Origin: Agarilytica sp045430305
Lineage (GTDB): Bacteria; Pseudomonadota; Gammaproteobacteria; Pseudomonadales; Cellvibrionaceae
Reading direction: 5' to 3'
Length of the DNA stretch: 64,000 bases
NCBI GenBank assembly: GCA_045430305.1
Contig: JAILXW010000001.1
Span: 1,426,001 to 1,490,000, forward strand
The notes under the pieces were generated by a model. That model ran no database searches. It was given only the letters and a program-made list of their open reading frames with translations, and had not been told where the DNA came from. The translations under genes and the position numbers were made by a program. How positions within the stretch are numbered: position 1 is the first letter of the stretch; each line of letters begins with the position of its first letter. Positions 52,642 through 62,249 of this stretch are shown piece by piece.

Positions 52642-55098
52642 ATGAGACAAGATAACCACTCCAAGCAAGGAACGCTCAAGTTTTCCTCAGCGCTTTCAGC
52701 CTTCATGTGTATATGCGCCCTCCATGCGTTTCAGGCTCATTCGAGCACCCAGCATTCTGATTTGGACCCAGAGTTTTTTTCTACTAATAGTAAAGAAGAA
52801 CGGATTGACGCCCTCATCCGTATAGCCAAGCAGACGAACATGGAACTACTTATTTCCGCACAAAAAGTCCCGCCGGGAAAGATAGCTTTCGACAACACCA
52901 CCTACTCAATCTCTGAGGCGCTGCAAATATGCCTTTCAGAAACAGAATTAAGTTACGAGTTAATCAATAATCAAATTCGGATTTATACAACAGAGGCCTC
53001 AACTACTAAACTAAAGCCTATTACCGTCCTCGGCGAAATAAATACAGAAAAAACTCTGGTGTCAAACTCCAGCACACTTTCCAAGTATTCACTCAACAAT
53101 AGAATTGCTAAACCTACACAAACAATTTCAAAAAGCTACATGAATGCTAATAAGTCGAACAGCGTAGAAGATAGCTTAGATTTAGTTTCCGGCGTAGAAT
53201 ATTTTCAAACTACAGGAGGCTTTCAAAGCAAGTTTTACTCTAGAGGCATTCCGACTGTATTTACAATCGATGGCAACCCCCACCGCATTACAACCAATGT
53301 CATTGACCCTTTTTTCCTGGAACGTATCGACATTCTTCAAGGCCCCAGTATCAACTACGTTGAACAGGGGGCTACGCTAAACTTCGTCACCAAAAAACCA
53401 ACAAAAAGAAGTCGAGTTTTATTAGAAGGGTTTAGTAGTGATAACGGAACCTACCGTTTAGCAAGCGATATAAACCTTAACAGCTCAACCAACACAAGTT
53501 TTAGACTCGTTTCTTTATATGAAGAGCGTAAAGATAAAAACCTCCTTATTGGTGAAAAATATGCATTGGCACCAAGCTTGAGCACATCTCTATTTTCAGA
53601 GGATGAACTGTTAATATCCCTTTATCATGCATTCCAAAAAGAAAACCCAAGAACAATTACTTACCATCATTCAGTCTTAGGCTATAAACCCGATCGCGAC
53701 CTGATATTCGGTGCCGATTGGTCATTCGCAAAATCCAGTGACAGCTTCGTTTCCGCTCATTATTCAATTCCAACCCACAACAATATGTTAGTTAGCACAG
53801 AAATAAACTGGAGCGACTACACTCTCGACAGCGAGCTTGCCATCATTGGCGAACCCATTCCACCAGGTTTTTTTCCAGATACCCAACCCGGTGATGCTCC
53901 AGTACTAAAGTTTACAAACAAAGACGTAAGATACCTAAGCTATGGATTAAACTTATCGCTCGAATCAGAGTTTAATTTATTCTCGAAGAATGCTTTCGCA
54001 AAATTTAGCCTCGACAACCAAATTTTGTACCAGACTACACCTCACTATAAAGCTATTTTTTTGCAAGACACGTTCAATATTCACAACCCAAATTACGATA
54101 TCTCGCATACCGATGTCCAAAACGGTGGTTCTCTTGACCACCGAATACAATTTTTAGGAGCAAGCTACTCATTTCTTCAATCGCTAAATAGCAAAGCACA
54201 GTGGAACATCGATATTCGTTACGATGATACAAGCTTCCGCCTGCAAGACCACCGCGAAGAATCTAGCACTTCAGTATTCGATTGGGATATCTCAGGCAAG
54301 TTTGAGGAGTTTTCTGGCGAACTGGGGGTCAGGTTCAAGCTTCCATTCTCAACAGAACTCTACAGCGCACACTCACAATCACACACCTACCAGGCAGTAG
54401 TGGATGCAGATGATGTTGACGACCCATTTCGAGTTGAAGGCAGTATTTTACCCCCTGTTAAAAACTATCAATACGAGTTATCACTAGAGAAAAAGCTCTT
54501 AGATGGAATGCTTTCTAGCCAGCTATCTTTATACCAAATTGAAAGCCAAAACATATACTCTTTTGGCGTGTCACAGGATGGAAACACCTACCAAAACACC
54601 AAACTCAATGACCGTACGTCAAAAGGCTATTCGTTAGATCTTAAAGGGAAGCTGTCAGATTCTTTTGAAATACTTGCCAACTACTCTCGAAACACCAACC
54701 AGCAAAGTATCGTAACCGCAGCGAATTATCTAAACTTTGATATTTCCAACCCTGCGAACGAGATAAAAGAAAAGCGTTTACTTTCAACCGCCAAGCTCGT
54801 CGCTAACTTCTGGCTACAATACAAACCTCAACAGGGCATACTGAGAGATTTTAGTTGGAATATCGGTGCAAAGCATGTTGGGAAACGCCATGGTGACGAC
54901 GAAAACTCTTTCATTCTCAAGCCGTATGAACGCTTTGATATGACGATTGAATATTCCGGTTTGAAGAACACTCAATTAGCGCTGACAGCAAGAAATATTT
55001 TCGACACCTACTACTATAAAAGTAGTTACGGTGTACGTTATATGGTGGAGTTAGGTGATCCTCGTACTATCTTTTTAACACTTAGAACCTCAATATAA
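52642..55098 (+). CDS. Second TonB-dependent siderophore-type receptor with STN domain
   Basis: 818-residue paralogue of the preceding receptor. Signal peptide about 1-33; STN domain about 55-115 (RIDALIRIAKQTNMELLISA); plug with SVEDSLDLVSGVEYFQTT and LERIDILQGPSINYVEQGA; barrel to the end, last residue Ile rather than Phe. Shared landmarks with the first receptor are NPNYDI, RNIFDTYYYK versus RNMLDEYYYK, and GDPRTIFLTL versus GDPRSFYLTF. The gap of 188 bases has room for a separate promoter. Ligand and regulation are unknown. Confidence 0.9.
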   Translation: MRQDNHSKQGTLKFSSALSAFMCICALHAFQAHSSTQHSDLDPEFFSTNSKEERIDALIRIAKQTNMELLISAQKVPPGKIAFDNTTYSISEALQICLSETELSYELINNQIRIYTTEASTTKLKPITVLGEINTEKTLVSNSSTLSKYSLNNRIAKPTQTISKSYMNANKSNSVEDSLDLVSGVEYFQTTGGFQSKFYSRGIPTVFTIDGNPHRITTNVIDPFFLERIDILQGPSINYVEQGATLNFVTKKPTKRSRVLLEGFSSDNGTYRLASDINLNSSTNTSFRLVSLYEERKDKNLLIGEKYALAPSLSTSLFSEDELLISLYHAFQKENPRTITYHHSVLGYKPDRDLIFGADWSFAKSSDSFVSAHYSIPTHNNMLVSTEINWSDYTLDSELAIIGEPIPPGFFPDTQPGDAPVLKFTNKDVRYLSYGLNLSLESEFNLFSKNAFAKFSLDNQILYQTTPHYKAIFLQDTFNIHNPNYDISHTDVQNGGSLDHRIQFLGASYSFLQSLNSKAQWNIDIRYDDTSFRLQDHREESSTSVFDWDISGKFEEFSGELGVRFKLPFSTELYSAHSQSHTYQAVVDADDVDDPFRVEGSILPPVKNYQYELSLEKKLLDGMLSSQLSLYQIESQNIYSFGVSQDGNTYQNTKLNDRTSKGYSLDLKGKLSDSFEILANYSRNTNQQSIVTAANYLNFDISNPANEIKEKRLLSTAKLVANFWLQYKPQQGILRDFSWNIGAKHVGKRHGDDENSFILKPYERFDMTIEYSGLKNTQLALTARNIFDTYYYKSSYGVRYMVELGDPRTIFLTLRTSI

Positions 55099-55116
55099 AC
55101 TGACAAATCACGCGCA

Positions 55117-55144
55117 TAAAAAAAGCTCCCGAAGGAGCTTTTTA
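55117..55144. terminator. Bidirectional terminator, receptor gene / pntB
   Basis: AAAAAGCTCC-CGAA-GGAGCTTTTT hairpin with A and T runs on both sides, between convergent genes. Confidence 0.88.
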
Positions 55145-55166
55145 TTAAACCAAGTAAACAACACGC

Positions 55167-56576
55167 TTAGTCAATATTCTTAATAACACCTTCAACCATT
55201 TTCTTGGCATCGCCAAATAACATCATGGTATTGTCATTAAAGAAGAGTTCGTTTTGAACACCGGCATAACCTGCTGACATTCCGCGCTTAACAAACAATA
55301 CCGTCTTAGCATTGGCCACTTCGAGAATCGGCATACCAAATATCGGGCTTTGCGGGTCTGTTTTCGCAGATGGGTTAGTTACGTCATTCGCACCAATAAC
55401 AAAAGCAACATCAGCTTGCTGGAACTCATTATTAATATCTTCAAGTTCAAACACTTCGTCGTAAGGTACATTAGCCTCTGCAAGTAATACGTTCATATGC
55501 CCTGGCATACGACCCGCAACCGGGTGAATCGCATAACTAACTTTTACACCTTCTGCTTTTAGTTGCTCGGCCATTTCACTCAAAGCATGCTGAGCTTGAG
55601 CTACTGCCATACCGTAGCCCGGTACAATTATTACAGAGCCCGCATTTTTCATAATGAAAGCTGCATCTTCTGCTGAACCTTGTTTTACTGGGCGATCTGC
55701 ATCGCCGCCAGCGGCAGCTGAAGCACCGCCACTATCACCACCGAAACCACCAAGAATCACGTTAAAGAATGAACGGTTCATGCCCTTACACATAATGTAA
55801 GAAAGAATTGCACCAGATGAACCAACCAAAGCACCCGTTACGATCAATGCACTGTTATGCAAAGTGAAACCGATACCGGCTGCAGCCCAACCCGAATAAG
55901 AGTTAAGCATGGAAACAACCACGGGCATATCGGCACCACCAATCGGAATAATGATTAGAACACCGATAATGAATGACAAGGCCACGATCGTAATAAAGAC
56001 CCAGGGAGCTTGGTCCATGCAGAAATACACAATCAACCCAATAATAGACAAGCCGAAAATTGCGTTAACCGCATGCTGACCAGGGAAGGTAACCGGAGCA
56101 CCAGATACCAAACCTTGCAGCTTGGTAAACGCAATCACAGAACCAGAAAAGGTCATTGCACCAATAGCGGCACCTAATGCCATTTCAATTCGGCTAGCGA
56201 CAAAAATGCTGCCTGCATCATTCACCAAGTTAAACGCTTCAGGGTTACTATAAGCTGCGCCGGCAACCAGTACTGCCGCCATACCCACTAAGCTGTGGAA
56301 TGCAGCAACGAGTTGTGGCATCGCCGTCATAGCAATTTTGGATGCGATACCGATACCGATAACCGCACCAATAGCTAAAGCTACAAAGATCCAGGCGTAA
56401 GAAGTAATTTCTGGGCTGAAAATGGTAGTACCTACCGCTAACAACATACCCAGCATACCCAAGTTGTTACCAACTCGTGATGATTCTGGTGAAGATAAAC
56501 CTCGCAAAGCGAGAATAAACATAACCGCCGCGACTAAATAAGCGAGGGCCGTTGCACTTGCATGAAAATCTGTCAT
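55167..56576 (-). CDS. pntB: NAD(P) transhydrogenase subunit beta
   Basis: 469-residue subunit of proton-translocating transhydrogenase. The first 260 residues hold about nine transmembrane helices; the C-terminal domain III binds NADP(H), with GYGMAVAQAQHALSEMA and HPVAGRMPGHMNVLLAEA. Together with PntAA and PntAB it couples hydride transfer from NADH to NADP+ with the proton gradient. AAGGGGGA precedes the ATG. The gap to pntAB is 9 bases. Confidence 0.96.
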   Translation of the reverse strand: MTDFHASATALAYLVAAVMFILALRGLSSPESSRVGNNLGMLGMLLAVGTTIFSPEITSYAWIFVALAIGAVIGIGIASKIAMTAMPQLVAAFHSLVGMAAVLVAGAAYSNPEAFNLVNDAGSIFVASRIEMALGAAIGAMTFSGSVIAFTKLQGLVSGAPVTFPGQHAVNAIFGLSIIGLIVYFCMDQAPWVFITIVALSFIIGVLIIIPIGGADMPVVVSMLNSYSGWAAAGIGFTLHNSALIVTGALVGSSGAILSYIMCKGMNRSFFNVILGGFGGDSGGASAAAGGDADRPVKQGSAEDAAFIMKNAGSVIIVPGYGMAVAQAQHALSEMAEQLKAEGVKVSYAIHPVAGRMPGHMNVLLAEANVPYDEVFELEDINNEFQQADVAFVIGANDVTNPSAKTDPQSPIFGMPILEVANAKTVLFVKRGMSAGYAGVQNELFFNDNTMMLFGDAKKMVEGVIKNID

Positions 56577-56585
56577 GAGTCCCCC

Positions 56586-56870
56586 TTACTTCTTCTTTTT
56601 ATACATGGCGAGCATACGCTGAGTTACAGCAAAGCCACCAAAAATGTTAACCGCTGCGAGCATAATGGCGATAAAACCCATTATTTTTGAAATGCTCCAG
56701 CCCTCTGGTCCAACAGCGATAATCGCACCCACGATGATCACACTCGAAATAGCATTGGTGACAGCCATAAGCGGCGTGTGCAATGCAGGTGTTACACTCC
56801 AAACAACGTAATAACCGACAAAAACGGCCAATACGAAAATAGAAAGTTGAGAAACAAATTCAGCTTGCAT
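56586..56870 (-). CDS. pntAB: NAD(P) transhydrogenase subunit alpha part 2
   Basis: 94-residue membrane subunit with three helices (FVSQLSIFVLAVFVGYYVVW at the start). In E. coli this part is fused to PntA; here, as in Rhodospirillum rubrum, it is a separate gene. AAGGGGAAG precedes the ATG. It sits 11 bases from pntAA and 9 from pntB. Confidence 0.94.
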   Translation of the reverse strand: MQAEFVSQLSIFVLAVFVGYYVVWSVTPALHTPLMAVTNAISSVIIVGAIIAVGPEGWSISKIMGFIAIMLAAVNIFGGFAVTQRMLAMYKKKK

Positions 56871-56881
56871 CGAACTTCCCC

Positions 56882-58039
56882 TTAGTTGTTTTCTGTAAAT
56901 GCGGGATGTACCACTTGGCCATCGCGCGTTAATGTACTGGCGGTAATAATTTCGTCATCCCAAGGCACTTCTACCTCAAGAGATTCACCTTCTTTTACCA
57001 TGAGCGAAATATAATTAAATAAATTCTTCGCATACAAAGCACTGGCATCGGCCGACAAGCGACTGGGCACATTTAGGTGACCAACGATCGAAACACCGTG
57101 CGCCTCAACTACTTCACCGGGCTTTGACAATTCACAGTTACCACCTTGCTCAACCGCAAGATCTACGATCACTGAACCTTCACGCATGCTTTTCACATTG
57201 TCTTCAGTGACAAGAATCGGTGCTTTTCTGCCAGGTATAAGAGCAGTTGTAATCACAATATCTTGCTTTTTGATCGTTTCTGAAACAAGTTCAGCTTGTT
57301 TACGCTTAAAGTCATCGCTCATTTCTTTCGCGTAACCGCCAGCTGTTTCAGCTTCTTTTACTTCATCAGACTCGACCATGACAAATTTGCCGCCGAGGCT
57401 TTCGACTTGCTCTTTTGCCGCTGGGCGAACGTCGGTTGCAGAAACAACTGCCCCTAAACGTTTAGCTGTTGCAATCGCTTGCAAACCAGCAACACCCGCA
57501 CCCAAAACCATGACTCGTGCCGGGGCTACGGTACCCGCAGCCGTCATCATCATCGGCATTCCGCGATCGTATTCGAAGGCTGCATCAAGTACGGCGCGAT
57601 AACCCGCCAAGTTACTTTGCGAACTGAGTACATCCATACTTTGCGCACGTGTAATGCGAGGCACAAATTCCAAGGCCATAGCAGTAACTTTGGCATCAGC
57701 GTATTTTTGTAAGGATTCTGGAGCGTTGTAAGGCGACAGAACGGAGATCAGCAACGCGCCCTCGGGAATCAGTGCGAGCTCATCAACATCGCCTTCACCA
57801 GCGAGTAAAGGGCGTTGCACTTTAAGTACGATACCGGCGTCTTGATACAAGGCAGCCGTATCTTCAACAATACTGGCTCCCGCTTCTACGTACATCGCAT
57901 CGGTATAACGGCTATTAAGACCGGCACCGCTTTCTATCGCGACGTCGAAGCCCATACCTTTAAATTTTTTCACCGTTTCAGGTGTCGCGGCAACGCGCCT
58001 TTCGGCAACACGGCGCTCTATAGGTACGACTATTTTCAT
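56882..58039 (-). CDS. pntAA: NAD(P) transhydrogenase subunit alpha part 1
   Basis: 385-residue soluble NAD(H)-binding domain I. The core has VMVLGAGVAGLQAIATAKRL, then TDVRPAAKEQVESLGGKF, and the mobile-loop-type QAELVSETIKKQDIVITTALIPG split across it. The start at 58039 (MKIVVPIER) is chosen over 58099 because GGGGGAAG lies just ahead and the extra 20 residues are unlike the family. First gene of pntAA-pntAB-pntB. Confidence 0.95.
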   Translation of the reverse strand: MKIVVPIERRVAERRVAATPETVKKFKGMGFDVAIESGAGLNSRYTDAMYVEAGASIVEDTAALYQDAGIVLKVQRPLLAGEGDVDELALIPEGALLISVLSPYNAPESLQKYADAKVTAMALEFVPRITRAQSMDVLSSQSNLAGYRAVLDAAFEYDRGMPMMMTAAGTVAPARVMVLGAGVAGLQAIATAKRLGAVVSATDVRPAAKEQVESLGGKFVMVESDEVKEAETAGGYAKEMSDDFKRKQAELVSETIKKQDIVITTALIPGRKAPILVTEDNVKSMREGSVIVDLAVEQGGNCELSKPGEVVEAHGVSIVGHLNVPSRLSADASALYAKNLFNYISLMVKEGESLEVEVPWDDEIITASTLTRDGQVVHPAFTENN

Positions 58040-58388
58040 TGTCTTCCCCCTTTCTAATATCTTTCTGAGCGCAAAACGCTTACAAACGCGCCTTTGCACA
58101 GAGCACGTTAGGGTTTTACAGGGATCGTATTTATTTTGACCAGCTATCTGGCGTTTTTTGGTGCGTCAATGTAGTGGCTAAAGGCCCGTAACTCAACACC
58201 TTTTTACGCCAAAGCAGTGAATACCGTGGGATTTTTGCCGATTTATGGCAGTTTGATGTCTGCGAATAAAATAAAGGAAGGAAGTCTTAGATAGACCAGC
58301 TCAAACGAGGTAATATTTGAGTTGTTTTTGTTCGTTTTTCAAACAAAAAAGCGCCGAACCAAAGCCCGACGCTTCTTTTAATGATCAG
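58040..58388. other. Gap between pntAA and fbaB
   Basis: No gene. It holds the fbaB terminator (58344-58376) and must hold the pnt promoter, which I cannot pinpoint. Confidence 0.55.
58344..58376 (-). terminator. fbaB terminator
   Basis: On the minus strand, AAGCGTCGGGC and GTTCGGCGCTT form a slightly imperfect stem with a 4-base loop, followed by six T residues. Confidence 0.8.
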
Positions 58389-59438
58389 TTAAGCAATGGT
58401 GATTTTATCGTCCAAATACACATCTTGGATTGCGTTAAGAATCTGAACACCTTCCTGAAATGGCTTTTGGAAAGCTTTACGACCTGAGATCAAACCCATG
58501 CCGCCAGCGCGCTTGTTAATCACTGCTGTACGCACGGCTTGCTGAATATCGTTCTCGCCAGAAGCACCACCAGAGTTAATCAAACCGATACGGCCCATGT
58601 AACAATTAGCCACTTGGTAACGTACAAGATCGATTGGGTGATCAGTGGTTAGCTCGTCGTATACTTTCTTGTGAGTTTTACTCACTTTAATTGCGTTGAA
58701 GCCACCGTTATTTTCAGCCATCTTCTGCTTAATGATGTCTGCTTCGATAGTCACACCTAAGTGGTTGGCTTGGCTGGTCATATCAGAAGACACGTGGTAA
58801 TCGGTACCGTCTTTATTGAAAGCGCCATTACGCAAATAACACCACAGAATGGTCGTCATACCAAGTGAGTGGGCTTCTTCAAAAGCAGCAGCCACTTCTT
58901 CGATTTGGCGACGAGACTCTTCAGAACCAAAGTAGATTGTCGCACCAACAGCTACCGCGCCCATATCCCACGCTTGACGAACACTAGCAAACATACGCTG
59001 ATCGTAGCTCGTAGGATGAACCATAGAATCGTTGTGGTTCAACTTAAGCACAAATGGAATTTTGTGAGCATATTTACGACTAACGGTACCAAGTACACCC
59101 AAGGTAGATGCAACCGCGTTACAACCGCCTTCTATTGCCAGCTCAACAATGTTTGCTGGATCAAAAAACATTGGGTTTGGTGCGAAGCTTGCGCTACCAC
59201 TATGCTCGATACCTTGGTCAACAGGAAGAATAGAAACGTAACCTGTTCCACCCAATCGGCCTCCGTTTAAAAGAGACTGATAACTACGTAAAACATTTGG
59301 ATTGCGATCTGTTTGTGAGAATACATCGTCTACATAGTTTGCACCGGGCAAAGTAAGCGAGCTTTTAGGAATAGTTTCACAAGTGTGCTCAAGCAAAGAA
59401 CCTGCTTCATCACCTAAAATCGATACGATATCTGACAT
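58389..59438 (-). CDS. fbaB: Class I fructose-bisphosphate aldolase (DhnA/FbaB type)
   Basis: 349-residue Schiff-base aldolase, the length of E. coli FbaB. Segments GYVSILPVDQGIEHSG, IPFVLKLNHNDSM, TILWCYLRNGAFN, the Lys-bearing FNAIKVSKTHKKV and GGASGENDIQQAVRTAV are diagnostic. It joins DHAP and G3P in the gluconeogenic direction here, as judged from neighbours fbp and pckA. GAGGTGA is a strong ribosome site. The fbp gene ends 41 bases upstream. Confidence 0.94.
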   Translation of the reverse strand: MSDIVSILGDEAGSLLEHTCETIPKSSLTLPGANYVDDVFSQTDRNPNVLRSYQSLLNGGRLGGTGYVSILPVDQGIEHSGSASFAPNPMFFDPANIVELAIEGGCNAVASTLGVLGTVSRKYAHKIPFVLKLNHNDSMVHPTSYDQRMFASVRQAWDMGAVAVGATIYFGSEESRRQIEEVAAAFEEAHSLGMTTILWCYLRNGAFNKDGTDYHVSSDMTSQANHLGVTIEADIIKQKMAENNGGFNAIKVSKTHKKVYDELTTDHPIDLVRYQVANCYMGRIGLINSGGASGENDIQQAVRTAVINKRAGGMGLISGRKAFQKPFQEGVQILNAIQDVYLDDKITIA

Positions 59439-59479
59439 GGAATCACCTCATTTAACTGTGATTAAAAATTTAAAAAAAA

Positions 59480-60478
59480 TTAAGCATTAAGATATTGGTG
59501 AGCTTCTTCCACCATATCTTTCGAACCAATATACAAAGGTGCACGCTGATGCAACTCTTGCGGCTGTAAATCTAAGATACGAGTTTTACCATCGGTTGCC
59601 ATTCCACCTGCCTGTTCAGCAATGAAAGCGAGTGGATTACATTCGTACAAAACGCGCAGCTTGCCATTAGGGGCACCTTCGTAAGAAGGGTAAATAAATA
59701 CGCCGCCTTTTAATAAGTTGCGATGAAAGTCAGCCACCAAGGAACCCACATAACGCGCTTTGTAGGGTTGCCCCAAACGCGTCTTATGGCTCTTACAGGT
59801 TGTGATGTATTTATTTAAGCCTTCAGAAAAGTTAAGCGCATTCCCTTCATTAATAGAATAAATCGCACCTTTTTCAGGGAATCGCATATCTTCATGCGAC
59901 AAGTAGAACGTCCCGATCGAAGGATCAAAAGTAAACCCATTTACACCTGAACCCGTTGAATACACCAACATAGTAGACGAACCATAGACGACGTAGCCCG
60001 CCGCCACCTGCTCAGTGCCTTGCTGTAAAAAATCTTTTAATTTAACGCCTTCTTCCTGAGTAGAAACACGACGATAAATAGAAAAAATTGTTCCGACAGG
60101 AATGTTTACATCGATATTCGAAGAACCGTCTACCGGATCCATAGCAATAATATATTTACTAGGAATGCCGTGAGTTGGCGTAAATTCAACGAAGTCGTCT
60201 TCTTCTTCTGAAGCAATACCACAAACGTGACCGCGTGCCGCGAGCGCTTGTTTAAACTTTTCGTTCGCGTACAAATCAAGTTTTTGTTGATCTTCACCTT
60301 GGATATTTTCTACACCCGAACTACCGGTAATATCCAATAGGCCCGCTTTATTAATTTCGCGGTGAACAATTTTAGAAGCAAGTTGTATAGCGCCTAGAAT
60401 CTGGCTTAAATCGCCGCGTGCTTCCGCTTCGGCTTGCTGCTGCATGATGAACTCATTCAGCGTCAAAGGATCTTTCAT
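59480..60478 (-). CDS. fbp: Fructose-1,6-bisphosphatase class 1
   Basis: 332-residue FBPase with the metal/substrate motif DPVDGSSNIDVNIPVGTIFS, preceded by ASEEEDDF. Product is fructose-6-phosphate, the last irreversible step of gluconeogenesis before hexose phosphates. GGGG lies ahead of the ATG. It is downstream of pckA, separated by a terminator, and runs into fbaB. Confidence 0.96.
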   Translation of the reverse strand: MKDPLTLNEFIMQQQAEAEARGDLSQILGAIQLASKIVHREINKAGLLDITGSSGVENIQGEDQQKLDLYANEKFKQALAARGHVCGIASEEEDDFVEFTPTHGIPSKYIIAMDPVDGSSNIDVNIPVGTIFSIYRRVSTQEEGVKLKDFLQQGTEQVAAGYVVYGSSTMLVYSTGSGVNGFTFDPSIGTFYLSHEDMRFPEKGAIYSINEGNALNFSEGLNKYITTCKSHKTRLGQPYKARYVGSLVADFHRNLLKGGVFIYPSYEGAPNGKLRVLYECNPLAFIAEQAGGMATDGKTRILDLQPQELHQRAPLYIGSKDMVEEAHQYLNA

Positions 60479-60508
60479 TCGTTACCCCAAAACAAAAAAC
60501 AAAGATAA

Positions 60509-60533
60509 AAAAAGGGGCGAAAGCCCCTTTTGA
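60509..60533 (-). terminator. pckA terminator
   Basis: Minus-strand AAAGGGGC-TTTC-GCCCCTTT hairpin followed by further T residues, in the gap between pckA and fbp. Confidence 0.85.
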
Positions 60534-60539
60534 TAAGAG

Positions 60540-62156
60540 TTAAAGTTGTGGGCCTGCAGCCACAAGCGCTTTACCGTGCTCTGAGTCGGTAAACTTCTCA
60601 AAGTTATTGACGAACAAGGTAGCCAATTTCTTCGCTTGCTCTTCCCACTGTGCAGGGTCGTCATAGCTGTTGCGAGGGTCAAGAATCGCGCTGTCGATAC
60701 CGTCGATGTTCGAAGGCATTGCCAAATTGAAGTAAGGCAACATAACCGCTTCTGAATTATCTACTTCACCACTCATGATATCGTCGATAATTTTACGAGT
60801 TGCAGGCAAGCTGATACGTTCGCCTTTACCGTTCCAACCAGTATTAACCAAATAAGCGCTAGCACCAGAAGCTTCCATACGCTTAACCAATTCTTGAGCG
60901 TACTTGGTTGGGTGAAGCGAAAGGAAAGCTTGACCAAAGCAAGAAGAGAACGTTGGAGTCGGCTCTGTAACTCCTAGCTCAGTACCAGCTACTTTTGCAG
61001 TAAAACCACTTAGGTAGTGATATTGTGCCTGCTCTGGCGTTAAGCGAGAAACCGGTGGCAACACACCAAATGCGTCAGCCGTTAAGAAGATAACTTTCTT
61101 AGCGTGGCCCGCTTTGCTTGGAGGTGGCACGATGTTATCGATGTGATAAATCGGGTAAGAAACACGAGTGTTTTCTGTTTTCGAGTTATCATCAAAATCA
61201 ATTTTACCATCATCACTCACTGTAACGTTTTCTAACAAAGCGTCACGACGAATTGCACGGTAAATGTCTGGTTCTTTTTCTGGATCTAGCTTGATTGTTT
61301 TTGCGTAACAACCGCCTTCCAAGTTGAAAACACCATCGTCATCCCAGCCATGCTCATCATCACCGATCAACTGACGTTTAGGGTCAGCAGAAAGTGTTGT
61401 TTTACCAGTACCAGAAAGACCGAAGAACAATGCAACGTCGCCATCTTTACCAACGTTTGCTGAACTGTGCATAGAAGCCATGCCGCGAAGCGGAAGGTAG
61501 TAGTTCATCATAGAGAACATACCTTTCTTCATTTCACCGCCGTACCAAGTACCGCCGATAAGCTGCATTTTTTCTGTCATGTTAAAGGCAACAAACGTCT
61601 CAGAGTTAAGACCTTGTTCTTGCCAGTTCGCATTGCTTGTTTTCGAACCGTTCATTACAACAAAATCTGGTTCGAATGTTTCAAGCTCTTCGTCGCTTGG
61701 ACGAATAAACATGTTTTTAACAAAGTGTGCCTGCCAGGCCACTTCTACAATAAAGCGCACTTGCAAACATGTGTCTTTATTGGCGCCACAATACCCGTCG
61801 ATAATGTAAAGCGTTTTGCCAGACATTTCGTCTAATACGGTCTTTTTAAGGTCAGACCATACTTCAGGGGTAATTGACTTGTTGTCATTTTTGTTATGGT
61901 CAGAAGTCCACCACAAAGTATCACGAGTCACATCATCCATAACGATGTACTTGTCTTTTGGAGAACGACCAGTGTATTTACCCGTGTCCACGGAAACAGC
62001 ACCCGTTTCTGTCACGATACCTTTTTCGTAGCCGTGCAAGCTTGGGTCCGTTTCGGCTTCGTAAAGCTCGTCGTAACTTGGGTTGTAAATGATTTTTTCG
62101 ACGTTGTTGATGCCTAAGCCGTTTACGTAGGCGAGAATTTTTTCGTTCATTGTCAT
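60540..62156 (-). CDS. pckA: Phosphoenolpyruvate carboxykinase (ATP)
   Basis: 538-residue PEPCK that makes PEP from oxaloacetate. The kinase loop is FFGLSGTGKTTLSADPKRQL; other landmarks are TGRSPKDKYIV, NMTEKMQLIGGTWYGGEMKKG and SGFTAKVAGTELGV. The start may be the first ATG (62156) or the ATG two codons on (62150). Upstream on the same strand is glcB. The family usually stands alone; here it heads a gluconeogenic row. Confidence 0.96.
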   Translation of the reverse strand: MTMNEKILAYVNGLGINNVEKIIYNPSYDELYEAETDPSLHGYEKGIVTETGAVSVDTGKYTGRSPKDKYIVMDDVTRDTLWWTSDHNKNDNKSITPEVWSDLKKTVLDEMSGKTLYIIDGYCGANKDTCLQVRFIVEVAWQAHFVKNMFIRPSDEELETFEPDFVVMNGSKTSNANWQEQGLNSETFVAFNMTEKMQLIGGTWYGGEMKKGMFSMMNYYLPLRGMASMHSSANVGKDGDVALFFGLSGTGKTTLSADPKRQLIGDDEHGWDDDGVFNLEGGCYAKTIKLDPEKEPDIYRAIRRDALLENVTVSDDGKIDFDDNSKTENTRVSYPIYHIDNIVPPPSKAGHAKKVIFLTADAFGVLPPVSRLTPEQAQYHYLSGFTAKVAGTELGVTEPTPTFSSCFGQAFLSLHPTKYAQELVKRMEASGASAYLVNTGWNGKGERISLPATRKIIDDIMSGEVDNSEAVMLPYFNLAMPSNIDGIDSAILDPRNSYDDPAQWEEQAKKLATLFVNNFEKFTDSEHGKALVAAGPQL

Positions 62157-62249
62157 ACCGCGTTGACTTAAAGGTTAAAGGGTAAATTTTTCGCGCTTTG
62201 GCCGACTTTGTAGATCGGCCGTTTTTCTATCTCGTGGGCAACTTATTGA

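Noticed and set aside
62200..62220. GGCCGA / TCGGCC hairpin between glcB and pckA
   Set aside because: The T run follows it on the plus strand, where no gene ends, so it is not a convincing terminator for glcB.
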